Origin: Mesorhizobium sp. M1B.F.Ca.ET.045.04.1.1
GTDB taxonomy: Bacteria > Pseudomonadota > Alphaproteobacteria > Rhizobiales > Rhizobiaceae
DNA: 64,000 nt
Direction: 5' to 3'
Assembly: GCF_003952465.1 (NCBI RefSeq)
Contig: NZ_CP034448.1
Coordinates: forward strand, 5,805,001 to 5,869,000
The notes beneath the pieces are model-generated. The model ran no database searches, was not told the origin of the DNA, and saw only the letters and a list, made by a program, of their open reading frames with translations. The position numbers were made by a program, and so were the translations under genes. Below, piece after piece: positions 1 through 7,928 of the stretch (positions are counted from its first letter, which is position 1; each line of letters opens with the position of its first letter).

Positions 1-26
1 CTCGCTCGGCGTCCCATAACCTCTCC

Positions 27-55
27 GCCCGGCTTGCGACCGGGCTTTCTTTTTC
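27..55 (+). terminator. Rho-independent terminator
   Basis: A perfect 6-bp stem (GCCCGG at 27-32 with CCGGGC at 40-45), a 7-base loop and a following T-rich tract make a standard intrinsic terminator. It would end transcription entering from the left, so the gene or RNA it serves lies outside the window. Confidence 0.8.
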
Positions 56-101
56 TGGAACAGTTCCAGGAAAGTTGTGAAGCGGTTTTCGTCGTTTCCG
101 A
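56..101. repeat. Degenerate copy of the CAATTCC-type rhizobial repeat
   Basis: The stretch shares the TTCCAGGAAA...GCGGTTTTC core with the better copy at 23290-23331. It starts with a small palindrome, TGGAAC-A-GTTCCA (56-68). It lies directly behind the terminator, a usual position for short palindromic intergenic repeats. The family assignment comes from recognition of the motif and from the second copy in this window. Confidence 0.5.
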
Positions 102-143
102 AAGACAGATCGGTCTGGCGTTTCACCGAAACGCCACACCGAT

Positions 144-347
144 CTAGGCTTCAGCCGCTGCCAGCTTGGACCGGATAGTGCCGATGGCGTTCACGATGGC
201 CTCGGCGGCGTGTCTGTCCAGAGCGATATCCAACAGGCCTTCCGTTGTCCGGATCGAGAGGATGCCGATAGCGCCCTTTTCATCCGTGGCCGTGCCAACG
301 TGGATTTCGGTCGGTACAAAAGGCCGCGCCTTGTCCGTACGCTTCAT
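144..347 (-). CDS. Small conserved-looking hypothetical protein (67 aa)
   Basis: The frame reads an even, charged 67-residue protein starting MKRTDKARPFVPTEIHVG, with a C-terminal helix-forming stretch (HAAEAIVNAIGTIRSKLAAAEA in part). There is no signal peptide or membrane segment, so it is probably cytosolic. An AGGTGA ribosome site lies 4 bases before the ATG at 347, which supports the frame and start. The function is unknown. It stands alone on the minus strand and may be single-gene transcribed. Confidence 0.6.
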   Translation of the reverse strand: MKRTDKARPFVPTEIHVGTATDEKGAIGILSIRTTEGLLDIALDRHAAEAIVNAIGTIRSKLAAAEA

Positions 348-528
348 CGTTCACCTATGTTGATGGGCGACAATCGCACAATTTCAGCCACGTGTTCAAG
401 CGCGCTCAGGTGGTATCGGCCCGGTGCCGCTCCACCCGATCAAGGCATCACAGCGCTTGGATCTGGACAGGTGCCTGGTCGCTGACTTAGCTCTCCGTAC
501 GGCCACCAATCAGCGGGAGAGCAAATCG

Positions 529-822
529 GTGAAGGGATATTGGCTAATCATCGGGACTGCGATTTCGGACCAGGAAGCGCAGGCCGAATATGGCCGGTTG
601 TGGAAGCCGATCGGCGAAAAATATCAGGCGCGCAGCAACCCATCGAAAGAACCGCCGCTGCTGATGGAAGCGCGTGATGCGCAACGCTTGATCGTTGTCG
701 AATTCCCGTCATTGGAGATCGCCAAAGCGTGCTACAGCGACCCGGCCTACGGCGAAGCGATGCGGTTTGCGCTCCAAGCATCAAAACGCGTGCTCGTCAT
801 CTTCGAAGGGGACCTCGGGTAA
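529..822 (+). CDS. DUF1330 family protein
   Basis: A 97-residue protein of the DUF1330 family, a small ferredoxin-like alpha/beta fold of unknown biochemical role. Family features visible are the opening KGYWLI, the central strand with RLIVVEFPSLEIAKACY and the SDPAYGEA motif near the C-terminus. An in-frame GTG also exists at 424, but the GTG at 529 gives the normal family length and has GGGAGA 8 bases upstream, so it was chosen. It has no obvious operon partner. The patatin gene starts 150 bases downstream. Confidence 0.75.
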   Translation: MKGYWLIIGTAISDQEAQAEYGRLWKPIGEKYQARSNPSKEPPLLMEARDAQRLIVVEFPSLEIAKACYSDPAYGEAMRFALQASKRVLVIFEGDLG

Positions 823-971
823 GAGACGGACTAGTCGCCGACGTTGGGCTCGAGAGCACGCCGCGACGGAGCCATTAGGCTTCCGCGTTTCCACCGCTTG
901 CCAGAATAGCCGCGCTGGGCTGGATTGGGCCAAGCTCGAATGCACCGGGTGCAAAGGCGGAGGGGACTGCG

Positions 972-2195
972 ATGGAGTTGCAGGCATCGTCGCAAGCTGA
1001 CGAGACGGTCGAGCATTACGATCTCGGTCTTTGCCTATCGGGCGGCGGCTACCGCGCCATGCTGTTCCATGCCGGCGTGCTTTGCCGGCTGAACGAGGCC
1101 GGCCTGCTTTCGAAAATCGACATGGTGAGCTCGGTCTCGGGCGGCTCGATCGCCGCCGGGCTGCTGGCCGTTCTCTGGCCGCGCCTCAGCTTCGTCAACG
1201 GCGTCGCCGTCAATTTCCGCGCGCTTTATCTGGAGCGGATCCTGGCTTTCTCGCAGGTCTTCCTCGACGCGCCCTCGATCCTCAAGGGCGTCTTCAACCC
1301 GTTTTCGAGCGCGGCGCGTGAAGTCGCCGCCTGCTACGAACGCCATCTGTTCGACGGATCGAGGCCGATGCTGAAAGGCCTGACCAGGCGGCCCTGGTTC
1401 GTCTTCTGCTCCAGCAATCTCAGTACCGGCTCGCTGTTTCGCATGTCCAACCGCTACATTGCCGATTACCGGATCGGCGTCGCCTACCGTGCCGACCTGC
1501 CGGTCGCGGCGGCGATCGCCGCCTCCTCGGCCTTCCCGCCATTCCTCTCCCCGCTGAGGCTCGACCTTAGGTCCTTCGAATGGAAGAACGACAAGCTCGA
1601 TGCGAGCGTCGGTCCGCCGGTGCCGGCCGGCCACGCGGTGCTCACCGATGGCGGCGTCTACGACAATCACGGCATCGAGCCGGCGCTGAAGCGCTGCCGC
1701 TGGCTCTTGGTAAGCGATGCCGGGGCGCCCTGGCAGGCGTCCAGGTCCGGCTACTGGAACTGGTTCACGCAGTTGAGGCGGGTGCTCGACACCACCGACA
1801 ACCAGGTGCGGTCGCTCAGGCGGCGCGATCTCGTCGCCCGCTTCCAGGCGGCCAAGGATGCCGAGCACCTGCCCAATGACGCGCCCCGCCCCGACTATGC
1901 CGCCACCCGCGGCGTCTACTGGTCGATCGCCACCAAGCCTGACGCCACCGAGCCGACCTTCGTACAGAGCGCCGCCACTGCGCCCGCCGATATCGGCACC
2001 TCGCTGCATTTCCTTGGCGCCAAGGAAACGATCGATCTCGTCAACTGGGGTTACTGCGCCAGCGACCAGGCGCTGCGCGCCTGGTACGAGCCGACAGTGC
2101 CGGCCGGCAGGGCCGTGCCGCTGCAGGCGGGCGCGGTGAAGCCGGGGCGCTGCGCGGTCGTGTCGAAGACGCTGATGAGTGCGTTCAAGGTTTGA
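972..2195 (+). CDS. Patatin-like phospholipase
   Basis: A 407-residue patatin-family serine hydrolase, expected to cleave acyl chains from (phospho)lipids with a Ser-Asp dyad. The oxyanion-hole motif GGGYR is at residues 24-28. The nucleophile elbow is SVSGGS with Ser56; the first glycine of the usual GxSxG is Ser here. The catalytic Asp226 sits in the DGG motif of LTDGGVYDNHG. No signal peptide or membrane segment is seen, so it is probably cytosolic or injected rather than Sec-exported. The ATG has a GGAGGGG ribosome site just upstream. Substrate cannot be told from sequence. The family is solid, and the extended C-terminal third (about residues 290-407) carries no motif I recognise. Confidence 0.88.
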   Translation: MELQASSQADETVEHYDLGLCLSGGGYRAMLFHAGVLCRLNEAGLLSKIDMVSSVSGGSIAAGLLAVLWPRLSFVNGVAVNFRALYLERILAFSQVFLDAPSILKGVFNPFSSAAREVAACYERHLFDGSRPMLKGLTRRPWFVFCSSNLSTGSLFRMSNRYIADYRIGVAYRADLPVAAAIAASSAFPPFLSPLRLDLRSFEWKNDKLDASVGPPVPAGHAVLTDGGVYDNHGIEPALKRCRWLLVSDAGAPWQASRSGYWNWFTQLRRVLDTTDNQVRSLRRRDLVARFQAAKDAEHLPNDAPRPDYAATRGVYWSIATKPDATEPTFVQSAATAPADIGTSLHFLGAKETIDLVNWGYCASDQALRAWYEPTVPAGRAVPLQAGAVKPGRCAVVSKTLMSAFKV

Positions 2196-2200
2196 GCTGA

Positions 2201-2356
2201 CAATCCCCCCTCGAGGGGGAGATGTCGCCGAAGGCGACAGAGGGGGTCGCCGCGCGTAAAGCGCCGGCCCCCTCTGCGAGGCCGGACGAGGTTGGCGATC
2301 TATGTGAGACGACCCCCTCTGCCTGCCGGCCATCTCCCCCTCGAGGGGAGAGATTG
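2201..2356. repeat. Large inverted intergenic repeat with CTCGAG hairpins
   Basis: Two arms of about 50 bases face each other. The left (2201-2249) reads CAATC...CCCCTCGAGGGG-GAGATG...AGAGGGGGTCG, and the right (2309-2356) is its near reverse complement. Each arm also contains its own CCCCTCGAGGGG palindrome. It sits between the patatin gene and the SDR gene. The CATCTCCCCC/GGGGGAGATG core recurs at 27891-27916. This type of element is common between Mesorhizobium genes and probably forms mRNA hairpins. Confidence 0.75.
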
Positions 2357-2484
2357 CGCGCTCCGGCGCTTTCGCCAATCGCCATCGTGGCGCAATCCAA
2401 ACCGGTTCGTGCCCTCCCCTGTCCATGCTAACAAAGCCGCTTTCAGCAATAGGCGGCTCCCCGCCCCAACGAATGGATTGAGAC

Positions 2485-3186
2485 ATGGCAGAAAAAGTAG
2501 CTCTGGTGACGGCGGGCGGCAGCGGCATGGGCGCGGCGGCGGCGAAGCGGCTGGCGGCCGACGGCTTCAAGGTCGGCGTGCTCTCCACCTCCGGCAAGGG
2601 CGAGGCGCTGGGCAACGAACTCGGCGGCTTCGGCGTCACCGGCTCCAACCAGTCGAACGAGGACCTGAAGCGTCTCACCGACGGCGCGCTGGAACGCTGG
2701 GCGCGCATCGACGTCTTGGTCAACAGCGCCGGCCATGGGCCGCGGGCGCAGATCATCGAGATCAGCGACGAGGACTGGCACAAGGGCATCGACACCTATT
2801 TCCTCAACGCCGTGCGCCCGACACGTCTGGTGACGCCGGTGATGCAACGCCAAAAATCGGGCGTCATCATCAACATCTCGACCGCATGGGCGTTCGAGCC
2901 GAGCGCGATGTTCCCGACTTCGGCCGTGGCGCGCGCCGGGCTTGCCGCCTACACCAAGATCTTCGCCGACACCTATGCGGCCGACAATATCCGGATGAAC
3001 AACGTCCTGCCCGGCTGGATCGACAGCCTGCCGGCGACCGAGGAACGACGCGGCAGCGTGCCGATGAAGCGCTATGGCACCTCGGAAGAGATCGCCGCGA
3101 CTATCTCGTTCCTGGCCTCGGATGGGGCGGCCTATATCACCGGCCAGAACATCCGCGTCGATGGCGGGATAACGAGGGCTGTGTGA
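2485..3186 (+). CDS. SDR-family protein with altered catalytic residues
   Basis: A 233-residue classical short-chain dehydrogenase/reductase fold: nucleotide motif TAGGSGMG (residues 9-16), NSAG at 80-83, the IST serine region at 131-133 and the C-terminal YITGQNIRVDGG. At the place of the usual YxxxK the protein reads PTSAVARAG, giving Ser146 and Arg150 in place of Tyr and Lys. It therefore may bind NAD(P) without normal SDR chemistry, or may use another acid/base. The start ATG follows a weak ribosome site and gives the normal length. It is flanked by the intergenic repeat upstream and a convergent small membrane protein gene downstream, so context gives no pathway. Confidence 0.85.
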   Translation: MAEKVALVTAGGSGMGAAAAKRLAADGFKVGVLSTSGKGEALGNELGGFGVTGSNQSNEDLKRLTDGALERWARIDVLVNSAGHGPRAQIIEISDEDWHKGIDTYFLNAVRPTRLVTPVMQRQKSGVIINISTAWAFEPSAMFPTSAVARAGLAAYTKIFADTYAADNIRMNNVLPGWIDSLPATEERRGSVPMKRYGTSEEIAATISFLASDGAAYITGQNIRVDGGITRAV

Positions 3187-3209
3187 GGTAAGGCCGGCGT
3201 CGCCTCAAG

Positions 3210-3440
3210 TCATCCGGGTCTGCGGGAATTGAGCACCCATAGAAAGGCTATCGAAGCCACCAGGACAATCGAATTGCCGACCACGATGTTCCAAAATCGT
3301 GTCGGATCGTCTGCCAGGGCGACCCAATGCGAACTGCCCCGGACTTCGCCTGTCTTGATGCCGCAGGCAATGTTGTAGATCGCCATGGCGGCGAGCGCTG
3401 CCATCAGGACAAAGATGTCGTTGTTCTTGTTGCGATCCAT
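3210..3440 (-). CDS. Small two-helix membrane protein
   Basis: A 76-residue protein with two hydrophobic segments (about residues 9-27 and 52-70) joined by a polar loop containing GSSHWVALADDP. This is the pattern of a small inner-membrane protein. The start is MDRNKNND. No family was recognised. It is convergent with the SDR gene and lies about 140 bases before the divergent proC-like gene. Confidence 0.6.
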   Translation of the reverse strand: MDRNKNNDIFVLMAALAAMAIYNIACGIKTGEVRGSSHWVALADDPTRFWNIVVGNSIVLVASIAFLWVLNSRRPG

Positions 3441-3578
3441 GGGAGCGGCTTCTAACAGCGCTTGGTGAAATTTTGCTTACCTATGGTAAGGCGGCGGCCG
3501 CGGCACGGGCCGCCGCGCGCTTTCGCTGTCAAATTGTTTGCCCGACGGCTACCGTGCGGCCCTGCAACGGAGGCAAAT

Positions 3579-4370
3579 ATGAGCGCTTCATTCAAGCTCG
3601 GGATCGTCGGCGGCGCGGGCTGGCTGGGCGGCGCCATCGCGGGCGCGGCGCTCTCGGCCGGCGTCGTGCAGGCGGAAGACGTTGCACTGTCCTTCAGGAG
3701 CGTGAAGCCCGACCGCTTTCCAAGATCGTTCTGGACCGACGACAACCAGGCGCTCGCCGACCGCTGCGACGTCATCATGCTTTCGGTGCGGCCGCAGGAC
3801 TGGCCGTCGCTCAAGCTGGACGCCAAAGGCAAGCTGGTCGTCTCGGTGATGGCCGGCATCCGTATCGCCGAGATCGGCGAGAAGCACGGCACGCGCCGCG
3901 TCGTGCGCACGCTGCCCAACGCGGCCGCCGAGGTCGGCAAATCCTACACGCCGTGGATCGCGAGCAGCGACGCCACCGAGGTGGACCGCATAGCGGTGCG
4001 CGCGATCTTCGACGCCTGTGGGGTGCAGGACGAAGTCGGCAGCGAGCGCGACATCGACTACCTCACCGGCCTGACGGGCTCGGGCCCGGCCTTCCCTGCC
4101 CTCTTGGCCGAGGCGATGATGCGCGACGCCGTCGCCTTCGGCCTCTCGCCGGAGGTCGCGCGCCGCGCCGTCAACACCGTGCTCACGGGCACCGGCCGGC
4201 TGCTGGAGTTGAACGACGCTTCACCTGCCGACACGGTGGCGGCCTTCCTCGGCTATCGCGGCACGACAGCGGCCGCGATCGAGACGATGCGCGAAGCAGG
4301 CTTCGACGAGGCGGTGGCGAAGGGACTGGCGGCGGCATTCCTGAAGTCGATCGCGATGGGCAAGGCGTGA
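3579..4370 (+). CDS. Pyrroline-5-carboxylate reductase family protein (ProC-like)
   Basis: A 263-residue member of the P5C reductase family, which reduces 1-pyrroline-5-carboxylate to proline with NAD(P)H. An N-terminal dinucleotide site is visible as GIVGGAGWLG (residues 8-17). The family signature LTGSGPAF starts at residue 165 and runs into the helical dimerisation domain. The ATG at 3579 has CGGAGG 5 bases upstream. Starting further upstream would add an unconserved leader. The first glycine motif differs from the usual GFIGGGNM, so this may be a paralogue with a related imine substrate rather than the housekeeping ProC. No operon partner is evident. Confidence 0.8.
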   Translation: MSASFKLGIVGGAGWLGGAIAGAALSAGVVQAEDVALSFRSVKPDRFPRSFWTDDNQALADRCDVIMLSVRPQDWPSLKLDAKGKLVVSVMAGIRIAEIGEKHGTRRVVRTLPNAAAEVGKSYTPWIASSDATEVDRIAVRAIFDACGVQDEVGSERDIDYLTGLTGSGPAFPALLAEAMMRDAVAFGLSPEVARRAVNTVLTGTGRLLELNDASPADTVAAFLGYRGTTAAAIETMREAGFDEAVAKGLAAAFLKSIAMGKA

Positions 4371-4713
4371 GCGGACGACCGTCCATCACGCCATCCATCC
4401 GCCATTTCCGAACCGTCTCTCAGGTCGGACGGCTGAGCCGCAATAAATGCATTCATCAGCGTCGATCTGCTCAATCTTTTGGCAGAAATTCTTGCAATAT
4501 TGAGTAAAATTTACCGAGCCTCGCGTTTAAATTGTATTAGAAATCCCTTATTCTATCTGTCTTAAAGAATTGATCGCTGAAATATAATTTTTCTCTGTAC
4601 TATAGGACAATTCCTTGGAACGATAACCTGAATTAGAAGTTGATCCGGCATCGACCGGTTGAACTCGCATCGATCGATTCTAGCAGACCGTGCACCGCAA
4701 GGAGGACTGTCCT
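4371..4713 (+). promoter_or_regulatory. AT-rich upstream region of the glycanase/secretion operon
   Basis: This 343-base gap holds no believable gene. From about 4440 to 4640 it is strikingly AT-rich compared with both sides, with runs such as TTTAAATTGTATTAG and AAATATAATTTTTC, and several poor -10-like hexamers. A strong AAGGAGG ribosome site (4699-4705) precedes the glycanase ATG. Rhizobial exopolysaccharide genes are often controlled from AT-rich regions bound by MucR-type repressors. That link is inference here. Confidence 0.5.
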
Positions 4714-6141
4714 ATGGCCACCGTCATCAACGCCAAGGGTGTTCCTCTTCCCTATACCGGCACATCCACCCACTGGTTCTCGGCAAGCGGGGCCGGACCG
4801 GAAATGCACGGCACCTCCGGCAACGATTCCTTCTGGGGCGACACCAGCGTCAACGTCACCATGTATGGCGGCGCGGGCGACGACTATTACCACCTCTATT
4901 CGGCGATCAACCGGGCGGTCGAGCTGCCCGGCGAAGGCATCGACACGATCGACACCTGGATGAGCTACAAGCTGCCCGACAATTTCGAGAACCTCGTCGT
5001 CACAGGCAACAACCACTACGCGTTCGGCAATTCGCTCGACAACATCATCAAGGGCGGCACCAGCAGCCAGACGTTTGACGGGGGCCTCGGCAACGACGTG
5101 CTGATCGGCGGCGGCGGCGCCGATACTTTCATCATCACCAAGGGCCATGGCAGCGACCTGATCACCGATTTCGGCGCGGACGACACGGTGCGCCTCAATG
5201 GCTACGACTTCATGTCCTTCGCGGACGTCAAGGCGCATATGGTGCAAGCCGGGTCGAACCTCCTGCTCAACCTCGGATCCGACGAGGTGCTGGTGTTCAA
5301 CAACACCACCGCCGACAAGATGCAGGCCAGCCAGTTCGAGCTGCCGATCGACAAGTCCGGCATGACGCTGTCCTTCTCCGACGACTTCAATTCGCTCAGC
5401 CTCCACAATAGCCAAGGCGGCACATGGGACACCAATTTCTGGTGGGGGGCGCCGAACGGCAGCACGTTGACGCAGAACAACGAGTTGCAGTGGTATATCG
5501 ACGCCAATTACGGCCCGACGAGCTCCGTCCACCCGTTCAGCGTCGACAGCAATGGCGTGCTGACCATCACCGCGGCACAGGCGCCGGCGGACATCAAGCC
5601 GCTGATCAACAACTATGAATACACGTCCGGCTTGCTTACGACGCACGACACCTTCTCGCAGACCTATGGCTATTTCGAAATGCGGGCCGACCTGCCTGAA
5701 AACGCCGGCGCCTGGCCGGCCTTCTGGCTGCTACCGGAAGACGGCTCGTGGCCGCCGGAGTTGGACGTCGTGGAAATGTACGGACAGAACCCGAACCAGC
5801 TCCTGATGACCGCGCACACGAATGAGACGGGAACGCACACCAAGGTCGGGTCGACGGTGAACGTCTCCGACACCGAAGGCTTCCACACCTATGGCCTCTT
5901 GTGGACGCCGGACAAGCTTATCTGGACCTATGACGGCGTGCAGGTCGCCGAAGCGGCGACGCCGTCCGACATGAACAAGCCGATGTACATGCTCGTCGAT
6001 CTCGCGGTTGGCGGCCAGGCCGGCGCGCCGCCGGATCATCTGGCGACGCCGGCCCAGATGAAGATCGACTACATCCACGCCTATACGCTGGACGATCTGC
6101 AGCAGAGCAATTTGAACATCACGGGCGAGCATACGACCTAG
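4714..6141 (+). CDS. Secreted RTX-type GH16 glycanase
   Basis: A 475-residue protein with two parts. The N-terminal half carries RTX calcium-binding nonapeptide motifs (GGAGDDYYH, and from residue 123 GGLGNDVLIGGGGADTF). The C-terminal part (about 220-465) is a family 16 glycoside hydrolase. The catalytic motif ELDVVE gives Glu349 (nucleophile), Asp351 and Glu354 (acid/base), the ExDxxE form with the beta-bulge. There is no Sec signal peptide, as expected for a type I substrate. The exporter genes follow 14 bases downstream. By analogy with rhizobial ExsH and PlyA it should cut beta-glucan backbones such as nascent exopolysaccharide. In those known enzymes the RTX part is usually C-terminal or repeated; here it is N-terminal. 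The ATG at 4714 follows AAGGAGG. Confidence 0.9.
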   Translation: MATVINAKGVPLPYTGTSTHWFSASGAGPEMHGTSGNDSFWGDTSVNVTMYGGAGDDYYHLYSAINRAVELPGEGIDTIDTWMSYKLPDNFENLVVTGNNHYAFGNSLDNIIKGGTSSQTFDGGLGNDVLIGGGGADTFIITKGHGSDLITDFGADDTVRLNGYDFMSFADVKAHMVQAGSNLLLNLGSDEVLVFNNTTADKMQASQFELPIDKSGMTLSFSDDFNSLSLHNSQGGTWDTNFWWGAPNGSTLTQNNELQWYIDANYGPTSSVHPFSVDSNGVLTITAAQAPADIKPLINNYEYTSGLLTTHDTFSQTYGYFEMRADLPENAGAWPAFWLLPEDGSWPPELDVVEMYGQNPNQLLMTAHTNETGTHTKVGSTVNVSDTEGFHTYGLLWTPDKLIWTYDGVQVAEAATPSDMNKPMYMLVDLAVGGQAGAPPDHLATPAQMKIDYIHAYTLDDLQQSNLNITGEHTT

Positions 6142-6155
6142 GCGGCCGGCGCGCC

Positions 6156-7925
6156 ATGTTCCGGGAGAACGATCCGCCAGGGAAACGCGCGGGGCAGTCG
6201 AGCCTGCGGCGGGTGTTCATGCGCGCCATCGCCGATGTCGGCGTCTTCTCGCTGCTGATCAACATCCTGCTCCTGGTGATCCCGCTCTATCTGCTGCAGG
6301 TCTATGACCGCGTCCTGCCCTCCTCCAGCGTCGAGACACTGCTTTACCTGTCGGCCATCGCGGTGATGGCGCTCGGCTTTCTCGGCTTTCTCGACGCGGT
6401 CCGCGCCGTCTACACGCAACGCGTCGCGGCGACCGTCGATAAAAAGCTGGGCGCGACGACATTTGCCGCATCACTTGCACCCAGATATGCCGGCGGCCTG
6501 TCGCCGTTGCGCGACCTCGCCTCGGTCTGCGCCTTCGTCCGGTCGCGCGGCGTGGCGGTGCTGTTCGACCTGCCCTTCGCACCCGTCTTCCTCGCTCTGC
6601 TCTACCTCATCCATCCGGTGCTGTTCTGGGTGACGCTCGCCGGCACGGTACTCCTCGTTCTCCTGGTCGTGGCGAACCAGCTTGCCATTGGCAGGAACGA
6701 TGCCTTGTCCGCGGAACGCTCGGCCCTTGCTGCCCAAGCGGAACAGGTCTTTGCCCGCAATGCCGAAACGCTGCGCGCCATGGGCATGGTCGAGAACGCC
6801 GCGCGGGCCTGGGGACGCCATGTCGCCGATGCGCTCGTCCTGCATGACCGGTCCGCAGGCGCCAACGCGATCTTCAGCGGCGCATCGCGGGCGCTGCGCA
6901 TGGTGCTGCAGCTCGCGATCCTCGGCGCCGGTGCATGGCTGGTGCTGCAAGGCCAGATGACGGCAGGCATGATCTTCGCATCCTCGCTGGTGTCGTCTCG
7001 CGCGCTGCAGCCGCTCGATCAGCTGATCGGCTCCTGGCGGCAGATCGTCGATGCCCGGCGGGCCTGGAAGCGGCTGGAGACGGCGCTAGCGGCGCAGCCG
7101 GCGCAAGCGCGTAAGCTGACCTTGCCCGATCCGTCTGGCGCGATTTCCGTGCAGGACGTTTTCTTCATGGCGCCGAATGCCCAGCCCGGCACCGAACCCA
7201 TCCTCAAGCGGCTGAATTTCCAAATCGGCGCCGGCGAGGCGGTATCGATCGTCGGCCCGAGCGGCGCCGGCAAATCCACGCTGGCGCGGCTGCTTGTCGG
7301 TGCCGCCCAGCCGACCGGCGGCGCGGTCAGGATCGACGGCGCCGACCTCCGGACCTGGGACGAAAACCAGCTTGGAAGAAAAATCGGCTACCTGGCGCAG
7401 GAAGTGGAGCTCTTTCCCGGATCGATCGCGCAAAATGTCGCCCGCTTCGACGCGCATGCGGAGGACGCCGCGATCATCGAAGCGGCAAAGCGCGCCGAGG
7501 CGCATGAGCTGATCCTGGCGCTGAGCGACGGCTACCAGACCAGGGTCGGCCCGTCGGACAGGACGCTGTCGGGCGGCGAGCGCCAGCGGATCGGGCTGGC
7601 GCGCGCCTTCTACGGCAATCCGCGCATCCTGGTGCTCGACGAGCCCGGCGCCCATCTCGACGGCAGCGGCGAAGCGGCGCTCGAGGCGGTGCTTACCGCC
7701 GCGCGGGCGGCCGGCGTCACGACGATCGTGATCACGCACCGCCCTTCGATCGCCGCCGCCTGCGACCGCGTGATGCTCTTGCGCGGCGGCGTGATCGAGG
7801 CCTTCGGTCCGAGCGGCGAGCTGCTCAGGCAGCCAATTGCCGGCAACCCAGCACAGCAGGGCACGGTGGTGACCGGCTCGTTCGCGCCGACGATCCGCGC
7901 CCACGGCATCCGCTTCGGGTCGTAG
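6156..7925 (+). CDS. prsD: Type I secretion ABC exporter (permease-ATPase)
   Basis: A 589-residue fused exporter of the PrsD/LapB-like type I secretion class, energising export of the RTX glycanase. The N-terminal half has about six hydrophobic helices (first at 25-50, starting RAIADVGVFSLLINILLLV in part). The ATPase half has Walker A GPSGAGKST at 367-375, signature LSGGERQ from 471, Walker B ILVLDEP with Asp495 and Glu496, and the H-loop His528. No C39 peptidase domain is present, as normal for RTX substrates without a leader peptide. The stop is 3 bases from the prsE start, so the genes are co-translated. Confidence 0.92.
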   Translation: MFRENDPPGKRAGQSSLRRVFMRAIADVGVFSLLINILLLVIPLYLLQVYDRVLPSSSVETLLYLSAIAVMALGFLGFLDAVRAVYTQRVAATVDKKLGATTFAASLAPRYAGGLSPLRDLASVCAFVRSRGVAVLFDLPFAPVFLALLYLIHPVLFWVTLAGTVLLVLLVVANQLAIGRNDALSAERSALAAQAEQVFARNAETLRAMGMVENAARAWGRHVADALVLHDRSAGANAIFSGASRALRMVLQLAILGAGAWLVLQGQMTAGMIFASSLVSSRALQPLDQLIGSWRQIVDARRAWKRLETALAAQPAQARKLTLPDPSGAISVQDVFFMAPNAQPGTEPILKRLNFQIGAGEAVSIVGPSGAGKSTLARLLVGAAQPTGGAVRIDGADLRTWDENQLGRKIGYLAQEVELFPGSIAQNVARFDAHAEDAAIIEAAKRAEAHELILALSDGYQTRVGPSDRTLSGGERQRIGLARAFYGNPRILVLDEPGAHLDGSGEAALEAVLTAARAAGVTTIVITHRPSIAAACDRVMLLRGGVIEAFGPSGELLRQPIAGNPAQQGTVVTGSFAPTIRAHGIRFGS

Positions 7926-7928
7926 ACG

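Noticed and set aside
1035..2795. A 586-codon open frame on the minus strand
   Set aside because: It spans the patatin gene, the repeat and part of the SDR gene in antisense; a single protein across these is not credible.
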